A DNA stretch of 64,000 bases from CAVTSA01 sp963737225 (GCA_963737225.1 CAVTSA010000013.1:558001-622000), one strand, 5' to 3'; shown: positions 23,617 to 31,946, counted from the stretch's first letter. Made by a program: numbers and translations. The notes: generated by a model from the letters alone, not told the origin.

Positions 23617-24900
23617 TCAGCCAATGCGGGCCTCCAGCTCGCGCTCGACCAGCTCGCGGGCCTGCGCCACCGGAATCGTGTCCAGGACCTCCCCGAAGAA
23701 GCCGTGCACGATCATCCGCTGGGCTGTCTGAGGGGGCACGCCACGCGACTCCAGGTAGAAGAGGTGCTCGGGATCGAGCGGGGCGATCGTCGCGCCGTGG
23801 GTGCAGCGCACGTCGTTGTTCTCGATCTCCAGCATCGGCATCGAGTGGGCCTTCGCTTCCGTCGAGAGGAGCAGGTTGCGGTTGGCCTGGTAGGCGTCCG
23901 ATCCCCGAGCTCCCGGCTCGATCCGGATCAGGCCCGCGTAGACGGCCCGGGCGTGATCGGTCAGCGCGCCTTTGAAGAGCAGGTCCGAGGTGGTCTGCCC
24001 GACGACGTGGGACTGCAGCGTGTGGTAGTCGAAGAACTGATCGCCGGTGCCGAAGTAGAGCGCCTTCAGCTCGGCGCTCGCACCCGCTCCGACCAGGTGG
24101 GCCTCGACCCGGTTCTTGGCAAAGTGTCCGCCGAGGCCGACGTTGATCATCCGGACCGTGGCGTCGCGGTCGATCCGCGCCCGCTGGTCGGCGAACTGCC
24201 AGGCGTGGCGGCCCCAGCGTTGGAGCGCGATGTAGCCGACGTTGCTCCCCGGGCCGGCGAAGATCTCCGCCGAGCCCGAGGTGTAGGCGGCCTGCTCCAG
24301 GTCCGGGGACAGGAACTCGTCCACGTAGTTGAACTGGCTGCCGCGGCCGGCCACGATCAGCGTGTGGGGCAGCACGGCCGCCCCCCCGGTGGCGGACCAG
24401 AACTGCGAGACCAGCGGTTGCTCGATGATCACGCCCTCGGGCACGTAGAGGAAGGTACCGCCGCTGAACAGCGCGGCATGCAGCGCGGTCAGCCGGTCCC
24501 GGTCCGGGCGCACCTCGGTGAACAGCCGATCGCGTACCAGGTCCGGATACTCCCGCGCCGCCTGGGAAAGGGGCAGGAAGAGCACGCCCCTGCGGGCCAG
24601 CACCGGGTCCAGCTGCACCTGCCCCGGCTCCGATCCGCGCTGCCGGAGCACCCCGCCGGTATCCGCGATCGAGTCGGCGTCAGGCGTTCCGGCGGCCTCC
24701 TCGAACGGTTCGAACACGTTGAGGTCGAGGCCGCGGATGTCCGTCCGCCGCCACTCCTCGTCGCCGCGCGACGGCATGGGCAGCCGTTCAAACGCTTCCC
24801 AGGACTCGCGGCGCCGGGTGCGAAGCCAGTCCGGCTCCCCGTGCAGAGACGCCAGATCCTCGACCGCCGCCCTCGAAATCGCGGGGGTTGCGGTACTCAC
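23617..24900 (-). CDS. sufD: Fe-S cluster assembly protein SufD
   Basis: The 427-residue beta-helix protein pairs with SufB in the SufBC2D scaffold. The C-terminal signature KAHSMPMLEIENNDVRCTHG with its conserved Cys-Thr-His is present. I chose GTG 24900, preceded by GGGGGAC and giving MSTATPAISRAAVEDL. The longer frame begins inside the sufB-sufD inverted repeat and has unlikely content. The gap to sufB (about 110 bases) is the largest inside the operon. Confidence 0.93.
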   Translation of the reverse strand: MSTATPAISRAAVEDLASLHGEPDWLRTRRRESWEAFERLPMPSRGDEEWRRTDIRGLDLNVFEPFEEAAGTPDADSIADTGGVLRQRGSEPGQVQLDPVLARRGVLFLPLSQAAREYPDLVRDRLFTEVRPDRDRLTALHAALFSGGTFLYVPEGVIIEQPLVSQFWSATGGAAVLPHTLIVAGRGSQFNYVDEFLSPDLEQAAYTSGSAEIFAGPGSNVGYIALQRWGRHAWQFADQRARIDRDATVRMINVGLGGHFAKNRVEAHLVGAGASAELKALYFGTGDQFFDYHTLQSHVVGQTTSDLLFKGALTDHARAVYAGLIRIEPGARGSDAYQANRNLLLSTEAKAHSMPMLEIENNDVRCTHGATIAPLDPEHLFYLESRGVPPQTAQRMIVHGFFGEVLDTIPVAQARELVERELEARIG

Positions 24901-24927
24901 CAGCGTCCCCCCTCGCTCGCCACAACC

Positions 24928-24989
24928 CCCGTTTCGCACGGAACGGGTGTCGTCCACCTCCGAGTGCCGGCACTTCCATGCGAAACGGG
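24928..24989. repeat. Inverted repeat with nested palindrome between sufB and sufD
   Basis: CCCGTTTCGCA at 24928-24938 and TGCGAAACGGG at 24979-24989 are perfect inverse copies. Between them lies the 12-bp palindrome AGTGCCGGCACT (24963-24974). It could act as an mRNA stabiliser or partial terminator inside the operon. Confidence 0.6.
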
Positions 24990-25009
24990 CCCCATCGTCG
25001 AGTCACGGG

Positions 25010-26419
25010 TCACCCGACCGACCCCTCCATCTCGAGCTGGATCAGACGGTTCAACTCGACCGCGTACTCGAGCGGGAGCTCCTTCGTGAAGGGCTCGATG
25101 AAACCGTTGACGATCATCGTTTCCGCCTCGTCCTGCGAGATGCCCCGGCTCATCAGATAGAAGAGCTGCTCGTCCGAGACCTTGGAGACGGTCGCCTCGT
25201 GGCCGATGTTGACCTCGGGCTCGTCGCACTCGATGAACGGGTAGGTCTCGGAGATCGACTCGTCGTCGAGCAGGAGGGCGTCGCACTTCACGAACGACTT
25301 CACGTTGTGCGCGCCCGGGTGCACCTTGATCAGGCCGCGGTAGCTGGTGCGGCCGCCGGCCTTGGAGATCGACTTGGAGGTGATCGTCGAGCTGGTGTTG
25401 GGGGCGACGTGGATCATCTTGCCGCCCGCGTCCTGGTGCTGCCCGTGGCCCGCGAACGCGATCGAGAGCACGTCCCCCTTGGCTCCCGGCTCCATCAGGT
25501 AGACGGAGGGGTACTTCATCGTGATCTGCGAGCCCAGGTTCCCGTCGACCCACTCCATGGTCGCGTTCTCGTAGGCGACCGCCCGCTTGGTGACCAGGTT
25601 GAAGACGTTGGTCGACCAGTTCTGGATCGTGGTGTAGCGGCAGCGGGCGCCCTTCTTGACGATGATCTCGACCACCGCCGAGTGCAGCGAGTCGGTGGTG
25701 TAGATGGGTGCGGTGCAGCCCTCGATGTAGTGGACGAAGGAGTCCTCGTCGCAGATGATCAGGGTCCGCTCGAACTGCCCCATGTTCTCGGCGTTGATGC
25801 GGAAGTAGGCCTGGAGCGGGATGTCGACCTTGACGCCCTTGGGCACGTAGATGAAGGAGCCGCCCGACCAGACCGCGGTGTTCAGCGCTGAGAACTTGTT
25901 GTCGGCGGCCGGGATCACGGTCCCGAAGTATTCCTTGAAAAGGTCTGGGTGCTCCTTGAGCGCGGTGTCGGTGTCGAGGAAGATGACGCCCTTCTTCGCC
26001 AGCTCCTCGTGAAGGGAGTGATAGACGACTTCGGACTCGTACTGCGCGGCGACGCCGGCCAGGAACTTGCGCTCGGCCTGCGGTACGCCGAGGCGGTCGA
26101 ACGTCTTCTTGATGTCGTCCGGCACCTCGTCCCAGTTCTTGCCCTGTTTGTCCGACGCCTTCAGGTAGTAGAAGATGTTTTCGAAGTCGATGACCGAGAG
26201 GTCCGCGCCCCAGGTTGGCGTCGGCTTCTTGCGAAAGATCGACAGGGCGCGCAGCCGGAGCTTGAGCACCCAGTCCGGCTCCTGCTTCATGAACGAGATC
26301 TCGCGCACGATCTCTTCGTTGAGACCGCGCTTGGCCTTGAACACGTAGCTCTCGGGGTCGAAGAAGCCAAACCGCTCCTTGTAGTCGTCCCCGACGTTGA
26401 TCTTCGGTGCGACTGCCAT
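25010..26419 (-). CDS. sufB: Fe-S cluster assembly protein SufB
   Basis: The 469-residue protein is full-length SufB. The signature segments SSTITSKSISKAGGRTSYRG, KCDALLLDDES and EATVSKVSDEQLFYLMSRG are present. SufB is the cluster-building subunit that binds SufC and SufD. The stop of sufC and the ATG of sufB are adjacent (26420 and 26419), so translation is coupled. The first residues MAVAPKINVGDDYKERFGF give a sensible start. Confidence 0.96.
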   Translation of the reverse strand: MAVAPKINVGDDYKERFGFFDPESYVFKAKRGLNEEIVREISFMKQEPDWVLKLRLRALSIFRKKPTPTWGADLSVIDFENIFYYLKASDKQGKNWDEVPDDIKKTFDRLGVPQAERKFLAGVAAQYESEVVYHSLHEELAKKGVIFLDTDTALKEHPDLFKEYFGTVIPAADNKFSALNTAVWSGGSFIYVPKGVKVDIPLQAYFRINAENMGQFERTLIICDEDSFVHYIEGCTAPIYTTDSLHSAVVEIIVKKGARCRYTTIQNWSTNVFNLVTKRAVAYENATMEWVDGNLGSQITMKYPSVYLMEPGAKGDVLSIAFAGHGQHQDAGGKMIHVAPNTSSTITSKSISKAGGRTSYRGLIKVHPGAHNVKSFVKCDALLLDDESISETYPFIECDEPEVNIGHEATVSKVSDEQLFYLMSRGISQDEAETMIVNGFIEPFTKELPLEYAVELNRLIQLEMEGSVG

Positions 26420-27211
26420 CTACTTCACCTCCTGGCCGGCCGGCACGGGCTCGTCGACCCACTCCGCATAGCCGGTGTGCTCGAGCTCGTCTGCGACCTC
26501 GGACCCCCCAGATCGCACGATGCGGCCGCCGACCAGCACGTGGACGAAGTCCGGCTTCACGAACTCGAGAATCCGCGTGTAGTGGGTGATGATCAGGACC
26601 CCCAGGTCCGGACCCCGCATCTCGTTGATCGCCTCCGAGACGTACTTGATGGAGTCGATGTCGAGTCCGGAGTCGGTCTCGTCGAGGATCGCGATCTCCG
26701 GCTGCAGCGCCGCCATCTGGAGGATTTCGGCGCGCTTCTTCTCGCCACCGCTGAACCCCTCGTTGACATACCGGGAGAGGAAGGAGGAGTCCATCCGCAG
26801 CGTCTTCATGGAGTCGCCGAGCAGGCTGCGGAACTCGCGCGGTGTGAGCGCCTTGCCCTTCGTCTCGTCCTTCCCGTCGACGCCGCGCTTGGCGTTGATG
26901 GCGGTGCGCAGGAAGTTGGCCATGGTCACCCCAGGCACCACCGTGGGGTACTGGAGGGCCAGGTAGACACCGAGTCGCGCCCGCTGGTCGACGGAGAGTT
27001 CAAGAAGGTTGATGCCCTTGAAGAGGACCTCGCCCCCCAGCACCTGATAGCTGGGATGCCCCATCAGCGCTGCAGCCAGCGTCGACTTGCCGGACCCGTT
27101 GGGGCCCATGACGGCGTGGACCTCACCCTTGTTGATGGAAAGTGAGACGCCCTTCAGGATCTCACGCCCCTCCACCGCGACCCGGAGGTCCTTGATCTCG
27201 AAGTCTGCCAT
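26420..27211 (-). CDS. sufC: Fe-S assembly ATPase SufC (in frame with the upstream sufR)
   Basis: The 263-residue ABC ATPase has Walker A GPNGSGKST (36-44), signature FSGGEKKR and Walker B AILDETDSGLD, all typical of SufC. A GGAGAAGGAGAG ribosome-binding site lies 9 bases before ATG 27211, so SufC can be made on its own. There is no stop codon between the sufR frame and this ATG, so a 470-residue SufR-SufC fusion is also possible. Confidence 0.95.
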   Translation of the reverse strand: MADFEIKDLRVAVEGREILKGVSLSINKGEVHAVMGPNGSGKSTLAAALMGHPSYQVLGGEVLFKGINLLELSVDQRARLGVYLALQYPTVVPGVTMANFLRTAINAKRGVDGKDETKGKALTPREFRSLLGDSMKTLRMDSSFLSRYVNEGFSGGEKKRAEILQMAALQPEIAILDETDSGLDIDSIKYVSEAINEMRGPDLGVLIITHYTRILEFVKPDFVHVLVGGRIVRSGGSEVADELEHTGYAEWVDEPVPAGQEVK

Positions 27212-27832
27212 TCGCGTTGCGCTCTCCTTCTCCAAGAGGACTAGTCGATAACCGCAGGTGATGTCGCCGGAGCCCAACCAGGTCTGCCGGGTGACCTCCG
27301 CGCCAAGCAGGCGAGCGTACATCTCGCGCTCCCGCTGGCAGGGGTACCCGGTCTTGGCGGCGACGTCCTGGATCGGACAGTTGTGGTGCTGCAGCAGCAG
27401 GGTGCCGTCCGGCGCGTGCTGCAGGTCGGTCATATGGCCTGAGCGCTGGGTGGCGTGCGCCAGCTCTCCCGCTCGCTCGTCGATGGTCGCGCCCGTGATC
27501 TCGGCGCGGTAGACCTCCTCCTGACGCGCGGCACGTGCGGCGAAGAACGCCTCCAGCTCGGCCGGGGGCAGGAACTCCACCAGCTGCGCCGCCAGCTCCT
27601 GGTGACCGCCCGGGAACTCGTGCTGCGCGGCCTCGGTGAGGCGGTAGCGGTGCTGCGGCCGGCCAGGCCCGGAAGGCTTGACGGACTCCAGCTCCACCAA
27701 GCCCTGCTGGTGCAGCTGCTCCAGGTGCCGCTGGGCCCCCTGCTTGGTCAGGCTCAGGGCTCCGGCGATCTCGCCCAGGCTGCTCGGTCCTCTCCGTTTC
27801 AGCGTCGCCAGGATCTCGTGCTTGCGATCCAT
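27212..27832 (-). CDS. sufR: SufR-type Fe-S-sensing transcriptional repressor
   Basis: This DeoR/ArsR-like winged-helix regulator starts with ILATLKRRGPSSLGEIAGAL and SLTKQGAQRHLEQLHQQGLV. It ends with the SufR cluster-binding cysteines: NCPIQDVAAKTGYPC and the later DITCGYRL. SufR binds a [4Fe-4S] or [2Fe-2S] cluster and represses the suf operon when clusters are plentiful. It is the first gene of the operon. The frame runs into sufC without a stop; separate SufR proteins usually end shortly after the last cysteine. Confidence 0.9.
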
Positions 27833-27903
27833 CGAACCTCAATCGTACCGATTTATCAACGCCGGTGTTGAAAAATAGGCCGACTCCCACCTCCAGAAGG
27901 CGA

Positions 27904-27915
27904 TTGGTGCCCCAA
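27904..27915. repeat. Single degenerate copy of the TTGGTGCACCAA palindrome
   Basis: TTGGTGCCCCAA keeps both arms and changes only the centre. The flanks GGCGA and CGCCCC extend the stem. It lies between the sufR start and the decayed WYL gene, with no partner 42 bp away. Confidence 0.6.
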
Positions 27916-27925
27916 CGCCCCGATC

Positions 27926-28660
27926 TCAGTCGAGGTCGGAGGCCGTGGCGCAAAGATATCGGGTCCCGATCTGGTTCAGGCGGGCGACCAGCTCCGGCGG
28001 CTCCCCGACCGTGAAGTCGACGCCGAGCAGGCCGATGTAGACGGCCATCGTGTCGACGTCGTCGGACCCGACGACCAGGACCGACGTTCGGTCGAGCTCC
28101 TCGACGGTGCCTGCGTCGGCTGGAATGCTCGGCCTCACCGCGGCCGCCGGGACACGGTGATGGGGCTCGAAAACGCCACGCGGTCTCCGAGACATGGCGG
28201 GCGACATAGGCGGCGAGATCGGCTTCGGGGAGGGGCCGTGGAAGGAACGTGGGTCCGGTCGAGGGGGGAGACTCCAGCCGGTCGACCCGGAACGTGGGCC
28301 AATCCCGACGGTCGGTATCCCACGCCACCAGGTACCAGCGCTGCCCCCAGTTGACGAGCCGGTGTGGTTCGGCTCGCGGACCCCTGGTGAGAGCGGTACC
28401 GGAACCGGACCCGGTCGTGCTGCTGGCAGGCGGAGGCCAGGGTCGTGAGCACGCGCGCGTCGTTCCGCGGCGCCGGCCGGTCCGGCGGCACCTGAGACTG
28501 GATAGCGTTGAGCCGGCGGCGGAGGCGGGCCGGGAGCACCGGCTCCAGCTTGACCAGCGCCGCAGGGAGATCTCTTCGATCCCAGGATCGCGCCTGCCGC
28601 CGCGCCACCCGATCGTCACCGCGTTCTTCCGACCGCTGCGCAGACGTAGCGCCGTTGGTG
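27926..28660 (-). pseudogene. WYL-domain transcriptional regulator, 5'-truncated and frameshifted
   Basis: Pieces in different minus-strand frames line up with the C-terminal part of YafY-type WYL regulators. They are ALVKLEPVLPARLRRRLNAI, ASACQQHDRVRFRYRSHQ, EPHRLVNWGQRWYLVAWDTD with RRDWPTFRVDRLES, and SVLVVGSDDVDTMAVYIGLL. At least two frameshifts separate them. The N-terminal winged helix is absent; homology ends at about 28650, beside a palindrome of the dispersed TTGG-type family. A working regulator is unlikely. Confidence 0.7.
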
Positions 28661-28680
28661 CGCCAATCGCCCCTTCGGGG
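28655..28680. repeat. Variant palindrome TTGGTGCGCCAA with adjacent hairpin
   Basis: TTGGTGCGCCAA at 28655-28666 keeps the TTGG/CCAA arms and changes the centre. It is followed by CCCCTTCGGGG, a short hairpin just after the stop of the minus-strand gene at 28685. It probably works as that gene's 3' end structure. Confidence 0.5.
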
Positions 28681-28684
28681 TGCG

Positions 28685-29194
28685 TCAGACCTGCACCGGT
28701 CGGGCGAACACCTCTGCCGGGTCGACCAGCCGCTCCAGCCGGGTGCCCGGGAAGTACACCCGCACCCCCGGTTTGTCGGCGGCCCCGAGGTACCAGCCGG
28801 CGGCGTAGAGCTCGGCGGCCTGGGTCAGGTTTCGGGCCTGGACGATCTGGCGACCGTCGGTGAAGGCCAGAGACTGGCGGCGGGCGGCGGGGAAGCCGAG
28901 CCTCACCTCGCCGCCCGTCTTCAACGTGTACGTGTAGTCGTCGAAGTCGCCGCTCTCCACCGACGCCACCACGTCGGCGATGGTGGGAAGGTCGCCTGCG
29001 CGCATCCGGGCGCGCAGGTCCGCCCGCTGATCTCGGCGGGCGAGGCGTTCCCGCCGCCTCACCTCGGTGAACAGCACATCCCGCTCCGCCCGCAGCTCGC
29101 GAAGCCGGCGGTCCACCGGTGCGATCTGGGCGCGCACCGCTTCGATGCGCGCCTCCAGCTCCGTCGCCGCCAGCGTCGTCAGATCGTCGCTCAC
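28685..29194 (-). CDS. Hypothetical protein with N-terminal coiled coil
   Basis: I do not recognise this 169-residue protein. Residues 1-65 are highly charged and heptad-like (LEARIEAVRAQIAPVDRRLR, FTEVRRRERLARRDQRADLR). The C-terminal half is a compact alpha/beta region with DDYTYTLKTGGEVRLGFP, RNLTQAAELYAAGWYLGA and VRVYFPGTRLERL. There is no signal peptide or membrane segment. It is convergent with no gene and sits 30 bases downstream of yceI on the same strand, so it may be co-transcribed with it. Confidence 0.6.
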   Translation of the reverse strand: MSDDLTTLAATELEARIEAVRAQIAPVDRRLRELRAERDVLFTEVRRRERLARRDQRADLRARMRAGDLPTIADVVASVESGDFDDYTYTLKTGGEVRLGFPAARRQSLAFTDGRQIVQARNLTQAAELYAAGWYLGAADKPGVRVYFPGTRLERLVDPAEVFARPVQV

Positions 29195-29224
29195 TCCCCC
29201 AATCTCCGGTCCCGACGCAGGGCG

Positions 29225-29776
29225 TCAGGCCTGGGTCGCCGCCGCTCCCTCAGGGACCTTGGTGTACTCGGCGTCGATCTCCAGCCTCACCTCGTCGCCG
29301 ACGACCACGCCACCGGTCTCGAGGGCTGCGTTGTAGGTGAGCCCCCAGTCCTTGCGGCTCAGCCGACCCACCAGCTCGACACCGACACGATCGTTCCCCC
29401 ACGGATCCTTGGTCGGCCCTTCCACCACCCCGGTCACCGCGATCGGCTTGGAGACGCCGTGCATCGTCAGGTCGCCCGCGATGCGGTACTCGGAACCGCC
29501 AAGCGGCTCGATCTGGGTGCTCTTGAAGGTGATCGCAGGGTACTGCTCGGCGTCGAAGAAGTTGTTGCTCCGCAGGTCGTTGTCGCGCATCTCCACCCCG
29601 GTGTCGACGCTGCCCGCCTTGATCTCGACCTCGATCTTTCCCCCTTCCGGCTGCTCCTCGTCCACGGTCACCGTGGAGGTGAACTCGTTGAACTTGCCGC
29701 GTACGGTGCTGATCACCATGTGCTTGACGGCGAACCCGATTCGTGAGTGCGCCGAGTCGATCGTGTACGTGGACAT
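29225..29776 (-). CDS. YceI-family lipocalin-like protein
   Basis: The 183-residue protein is a YceI beta-barrel that binds polyisoprenoid or amphiphilic ligands. Family landmarks are YTIDSAHSRIGFAVKHM at the N-terminus, GSVDTGVEMRDNDLRSNNFF and LTMHGVSKPIAVTG. There is no signal peptide, as in many cytoplasmic actinobacterial-type members. ATG 29776 follows AGAGGAGAAGGT. It is divergent from a MarR regulator, a common arrangement, and is probably its target. Confidence 0.92.
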   Translation of the reverse strand: MSTYTIDSAHSRIGFAVKHMVISTVRGKFNEFTSTVTVDEEQPEGGKIEVEIKAGSVDTGVEMRDNDLRSNNFFDAEQYPAITFKSTQIEPLGGSEYRIAGDLTMHGVSKPIAVTGVVEGPTKDPWGNDRVGVELVGRLSRKDWGLTYNAALETGGVVVGDEVRLEIDAEYTKVPEGAAATQA

Positions 29777-29841
29777 ACCTTCTCCTCTACCTTTCACACG
29801 AGTCCAGCGGCGCCCTGCCTCCGGACGCCACAACTACCCGA

Positions 29842-29854
29842 GGAACAAAGTTCC
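29842..29854. promoter_or_regulatory. Candidate MarR operator GGAACAAAGTTCC
   Basis: A perfect palindrome with 5-bp arms and an AAA centre lies between the divergent yceI and marR genes, 32 bases before the marR ATG. Its placement suggests that MarR controls both promoters. Confidence 0.55.
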
Positions 29855-29886
29855 CACATAAACTATTCCTGCACATCGAGGCAGCG

Positions 29887-30384
29887 ATGCGCAAGACACC
29901 CCGACCCACCGAGGCCCAGATGGAGGCCTGGCGCGCCCTGCTGATGAGCTCACGGGGCCTTCGCGCCACCCTCGAGCGGGAGCTGCAGCAGGAGCGTCAC
30001 CTGTCACTGGCGACCTACGAGGCGCTGCTCCAGCTTTGGGACGCGCCGGGTCACCGATTGCGGATGCAGGACCTGGCGCAGGGCGTCCAGCTCAGCCGCA
30101 GCGGCATCTCCCAGCTGGTGGGACGGATGGAGGCCGCGGGGCTGGTTTCGCGCTGTGGCGCCGAGGACGACGGCCGCGGCACCGTCTGCTCGCTCACCTC
30201 CCAGGGGGTCCGGGTCTTCAAGCGCGCGGCCGTCGTCCACACGCGGGGCATCCAGCAGCACTTCGCCGCCCGGTACACCGACCGGGAGGCGGCACGGCTG
30301 ACCGGCCTGCTCCGTCATGTGATCGGGGATTGGCCGCCGCCGGGCCCCGAGTGCGTCCGCGCGGAGGCCGGTCCCGAGATCTGA
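29887..30384 (+). CDS. MarR family transcriptional regulator
   Basis: The 165-residue protein is a complete MarR winged helix. LSLATYEALLQLWDAPGHRL leads into RMQDLAQGVQLSRSGISQLV with the recognition helix, then RMEAAGLVSRCGAEDDGRG, the wing with its conserved Asp-x-Arg-like turn. I chose ATG 29887 (MRKTPRPTEAQ), because the longer frame overlaps the yceI promoter. It is divergent from yceI. The single cysteines could allow redox sensing, but that is speculation. Confidence 0.9.
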   Translation: MRKTPRPTEAQMEAWRALLMSSRGLRATLERELQQERHLSLATYEALLQLWDAPGHRLRMQDLAQGVQLSRSGISQLVGRMEAAGLVSRCGAEDDGRGTVCSLTSQGVRVFKRAAVVHTRGIQQHFAARYTDREAARLTGLLRHVIGDWPPPGPECVRAEAGPEI

Positions 30385-30427
30385 AAGCGGACGTCCGAGG
30401 TCGGGCCCATCCGGGCGAAGGTGGTGA

Positions 30428-30433
30428 TAGGCT
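30428..30433 (+). promoter_or_regulatory. -10 box TAGGCT for the BON-domain gene (leaderless)
   Basis: TAGGCT lies 6 bases before the ATG at 30440. No Shine-Dalgarno sequence is present between them. Confidence 0.45.
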
Positions 30434-30439
30434 TTCCGC

Positions 30440-31090
30440 ATGTTCTCCATCGCCATCAAGGAGCGCGGCGCCGCCGTCCGCGACCAGTTGGCCGGCAACC
30501 TGGATCAGGTTCGCTCCGAGGTCGTCTCAAGGCTGGCAGACGTGGATACCGCGGCGTTGAAGAAGCAGGGCCAGGCGCTGGCATCACACGGCCTGGACTA
30601 CGCCGCGGAGGTGCGCCGCCAGGTCGAGAAGACCGGGGTTCCGGTGCCCTTCCTCCCGCAACCACAGCCAAAGCCACGCCGCTGGCCGCTGGCTGCGATC
30701 CTGGTCGGCTTGGGCCTCGGCGTGGCCGCCACGACCGCGTATTTCCTGTATGACCGCCAGCGGCGCGAGGCGGTCAGGCAGCGTCTCAACCAGGTTCAGG
30801 GCGCGGCTTACGATCGCTACGTCAACCTGGGTGGCGTGCAGGGAGCGATCCAGGGCGTGCGGGGCCGCGTGAACGGGTCCGACCTGAGGGACAAGGTGGT
30901 GGCTGCCATCTCGGGCGGCGGCGAGTTCCCCAAGGGACTCGAAGTCGAGGTCGAGGGTCGCACCGTGTATCTCAAGGGAGAGATCGCGGACGCGGCGGCG
31001 GCCGACGCGGCTGCGGAACGGGCACACACGGTCGAAGGCGTGGTCGCTGTGGTCAACCACACGACCTCACCGGCCCCCTCGCAGAACTGA
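30440..31090 (+). CDS. Single-pass membrane protein with C-terminal BON domain
   Basis: The 216-residue protein has an N-terminal amphipathic region, one transmembrane helix at about 82-100 (WPLAAILVGLGLGVAATTAY) and a C-terminal BON domain (LRDKVVAAISGGGEF, GLEVEVEGRTVYLKGEIADA, AHTVEGVVAVVNHTT). BON domains are thought to bind phospholipid or stabilise envelopes. A Pro-rich linker (PFLPQPQPKPRR) precedes the helix. It likely has a cell-envelope role; nothing more can be said from the sequence. Confidence 0.82.
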   Translation: MFSIAIKERGAAVRDQLAGNLDQVRSEVVSRLADVDTAALKKQGQALASHGLDYAAEVRRQVEKTGVPVPFLPQPQPKPRRWPLAAILVGLGLGVAATTAYFLYDRQRREAVRQRLNQVQGAAYDRYVNLGGVQGAIQGVRGRVNGSDLRDKVVAAISGGGEFPKGLEVEVEGRTVYLKGEIADAAAADAAAERAHTVEGVVAVVNHTTSPAPSQN

Positions 31091-31201
31091 CGTCGGCTCT
31101 GGGCTCCCGGAGCCATCCCAGCGCACCACCCGTCGGATAAGGCCGCCCAGCGCGGCGAGCCGTCGTACGTCTGGCGAGCCGGGCAGGACCGGCGGCTGCG
31201 C

Positions 31202-31864
31202 ATGATCGCCGAGCACGGGGGTGACCTGCGCACGGCGACCGTTCTCGACGACGGCTGCGGGATCGGAACCTACGTCGGACGCCTGGGCGAGGTGGCGACA
31301 CAGTCGGTCGGGATCGACTTCGAGCTCGAGCGCGCGCAGCAGGCCGGAGACCGGGTCGGCCATCGGGTCGCCTGTGCCGCATCCGAGCACCTGCCCTTCT
31401 CCGACCGGACCTTCGACCTCGTCCTCTCGAACGAGGTGATCGAGCACGTGCAGGACGACCGTGCGGCGGTGGCCGAGATGGCACGGGTGCTGCGGCCTGG
31501 CGGGCGCGCGATCATCTTCTGCCCCAACCGCTGGTATCCGGTCGAGCAGCACGGGGTGTACTGGCGAGGGCGCTACCACTTCGGCAACATCCCGCTCGTC
31601 AACTATCTGCCGGACCCGCTCCGAAACCGGCTCGCGCCGCACGTCAGGACCTACACCCGGAGCCGTCTGCTCCGTCTCCTGGAGGGTCTGCCGCTGCAGG
31701 TCGTGTACGAGACGCGGATCTTCGGCGGCTACGACAACCTGATCGTCCGGTTCGGCCCCGCCGCCCGCCTGCTCCGAGCCGGCCTGCAGGGCGCCGAACG
31801 CACCCCCGCGCGCCTCCTCGGCCTCTCCCACCTGCTGGTCGCGGAACGCACCCAACCCGTCTGA
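31202..31864 (+). CDS. Class I SAM-dependent methyltransferase (N-terminus unclear)
   Basis: Motif I is DDGCGIGTYVGRL and motif IV/post is FDLVLSNEVIEHVQDD, followed by ARVLRPGGRAIIF, which are standard for class I methyltransferases. ATG 31202 gives 220 residues, but the reading frame stays open and looks coding upstream (SDKAAQRGEPSYVWRAGQDR) back to the stop of the BON gene. No ATG, GTG or TTG occurs in that stretch. The true N-terminus may therefore use a rare start, or an upstream indel may have removed it. The substrate is unknown. Confidence 0.8.
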   Translation: MIAEHGGDLRTATVLDDGCGIGTYVGRLGEVATQSVGIDFELERAQQAGDRVGHRVACAASEHLPFSDRTFDLVLSNEVIEHVQDDRAAVAEMARVLRPGGRAIIFCPNRWYPVEQHGVYWRGRYHFGNIPLVNYLPDPLRNRLAPHVRTYTRSRLLRLLEGLPLQVVYETRIFGGYDNLIVRFGPAARLLRAGLQGAERTPARLLGLSHLLVAERTQPV

Positions 31865-31885
31865 GTGCCCGGGGTTCGAGGGGGC

Positions 31886-31946
31886 CGTTTCTGCAACACA
31901 CCCCGTGCCTACAAAGCCCTCTGAAGCCACGTTCTGTGCAGAGACG
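31886..31946. repeat. Intergenic inverted repeat CGTTTCTGCA / TGCAGAGACG
   Basis: CGTTTCTGCA at 31886-31895 pairs with TGCAGAGACG at 31937-31946 with one mismatch. The second half is also a local palindrome (CGTTCTG-TG-CAGAGACG). It lies in the 176-base gap between the methyltransferase and tig. Confidence 0.5.
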
